A DNA stretch of 5,585 nucleotides from Chloroflexota bacterium (lineage in GTDB: Bacteria; Chloroflexota; Anaerolineae; Anaerolineales; Villigracilaceae). Made by a program: the position numbers and the translations under genes. The notes under the pieces are model-generated. The model saw only the letters and a program-made list of their open reading frames with translations, ran no database searches and was not told where the DNA came from. Positions 5,185 through 5,585 of the stretch are shown piece by piece. Numbering within the stretch: position 1 is the first letter of the stretch; every line of letters begins with the position of its first letter. The stretch spans positions 1 to 5,585 of the forward strand of contig JAKANW010000252.1 in NCBI GenBank assembly GCA_021823555.1. The letters run 5' to 3'.

Positions 5185-5585
5185 TCATTTACAGTCAATC
5201 GCATAACTGAGCACACCGTTGATCTGCTTGGTGCGATCCACTACCTGGCCCAGTTTATTCAACCCGACGAATTCCACATCGTACCACCCCTGCTGCTTGC
5301 GCAGATCAGGCTTGATATCTTCAGCCTTCACCGTGATCCAGAAATGATACAGGCCGTTCGTGTTCAGGGTCCCGCCCCATGTCCATTCCGGGATTTCTTC
5401 CGAGTGTTTGTCACGGATGCGGAAGTATAGTTCCACCTGCGTGATGTACACGTTCGTGGTATCCAGGTCGAACGTGATTTGCTTCGGGTCACAGCGCATA
5501 ATGAACTTATCCGCGGAGGCGACGATGTTCGCGAACGATCCACCATTGAAGGACGGATCAATCGCGAACTGACCGGCAGCGGTCG
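5185..5585 (-). CDS. C-terminal beta-rich domain of an unrecognised, probably exported protein; 5' end outside the window
   Basis: The frame is open from the right edge to TGA at 5185-5187, giving 132 visible residues, so the first in-window ATG (5499) is not the true start. The sequence begins TAAGQFAIDPSFNGGSFANI and continues with alternating hydrophobic/polar strands, for example VYITQVELYFRIRD, YHFWITVKAEDI and GWYDVEFVGLNKLGQVVDRT. It ends GVLSYAIDCK. This is the look of an immunoglobulin-like or other beta-sandwich domain. There are only two cysteines, one early (RCDPKQ) and one next to last (DCK). They are well placed for a disulfide joining the two ends of the domain, which argues for an extracytoplasmic location (inference). 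I do not recognise the family, and the N-terminal part that would show a signal peptide or catalytic domain is missing. It is convergent with the bactofilin-like gene; terminator at 5046-5086. Confidence 0.8.
   Translation of the reverse strand, partial: TAAGQFAIDPSFNGGSFANIVASADKFIMRCDPKQITFDLDTTNVYITQVELYFRIRDKHSEEIPEWTWGGTLNTNGLYHFWITVKAEDIKPDLRKQQGWYDVEFVGLNKLGQVVDRTKQINGVLSYAIDCK

Overview
The window looks like bacterial chromosomal (or metagenome-derived) DNA, moderately GC-rich. My best guess is Chloroflexota (Anaerolineae-like). The basis is overall protein style: a PspA of the 'ALDEIEDPRASLDYS' type, a zinc-ribbon partner gene, an M29 aminopeptidase, and an exported bactofilin-like membrane protein. 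This is inference from memory, without any search. No rRNA, tRNA, CRISPR array or intact mobile element is visible.

Region 1-1010 is the disturbed part. On the minus strand a double zinc-ribbon gene (391-636) is translationally coupled to a pspA/IM30-family gene (1-386, running off the left edge). The pspA reading frame carries an in-frame TAG at codon 77 and, about 35 bases further on, a one-base frameshift. Upstream of the zinc-ribbon gene is a 62-codon piece that reads like the middle of an O-antigen ligase/polymerase (642-827). It runs into the zinc-ribbon gene across a frame change at a run of five T. A short plus-strand reading frame (826-1008) overlaps the other end of this debris. The stretch therefore looks like decayed or rearranged genes, or carries sequencing errors.

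Region 1010-3480 is well-formed and all on the plus strand. A YjbQ/UPF0047 gene (1111-1530) is followed by a terminator-like hairpin. A near-consensus sigma70-type promoter (1601-1630) then drives an M29-family metallo-aminopeptidase (1666-2766). An ankyrin-repeat gene (2789-3472) follows only 22 bases later and is probably cotranscribed.

Region 3473-5020 starts with a 204-base gap holding a perfect 14-bp inverted repeat. Next comes a gene with a strong Shine-Dalgarno sequence (3677-5020). It encodes a signal peptide, about seven 17-19-residue bactofilin-like beta-helix repeats and about five membrane segments.

Region 5021-5585 holds a perfect 14-bp hairpin whose T-run lies on the minus strand, so it mainly terminates a convergent minus-strand gene. 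That gene (5185-5585, its 5' end outside the window) encodes the C-terminal, probably exported, beta-rich domain of an unrecognised protein. There is no single pathway linking these genes: the window is a set of small independent transcription units. The pspA/zinc-ribbon pair and the bactofilin-like protein both point towards envelope maintenance.
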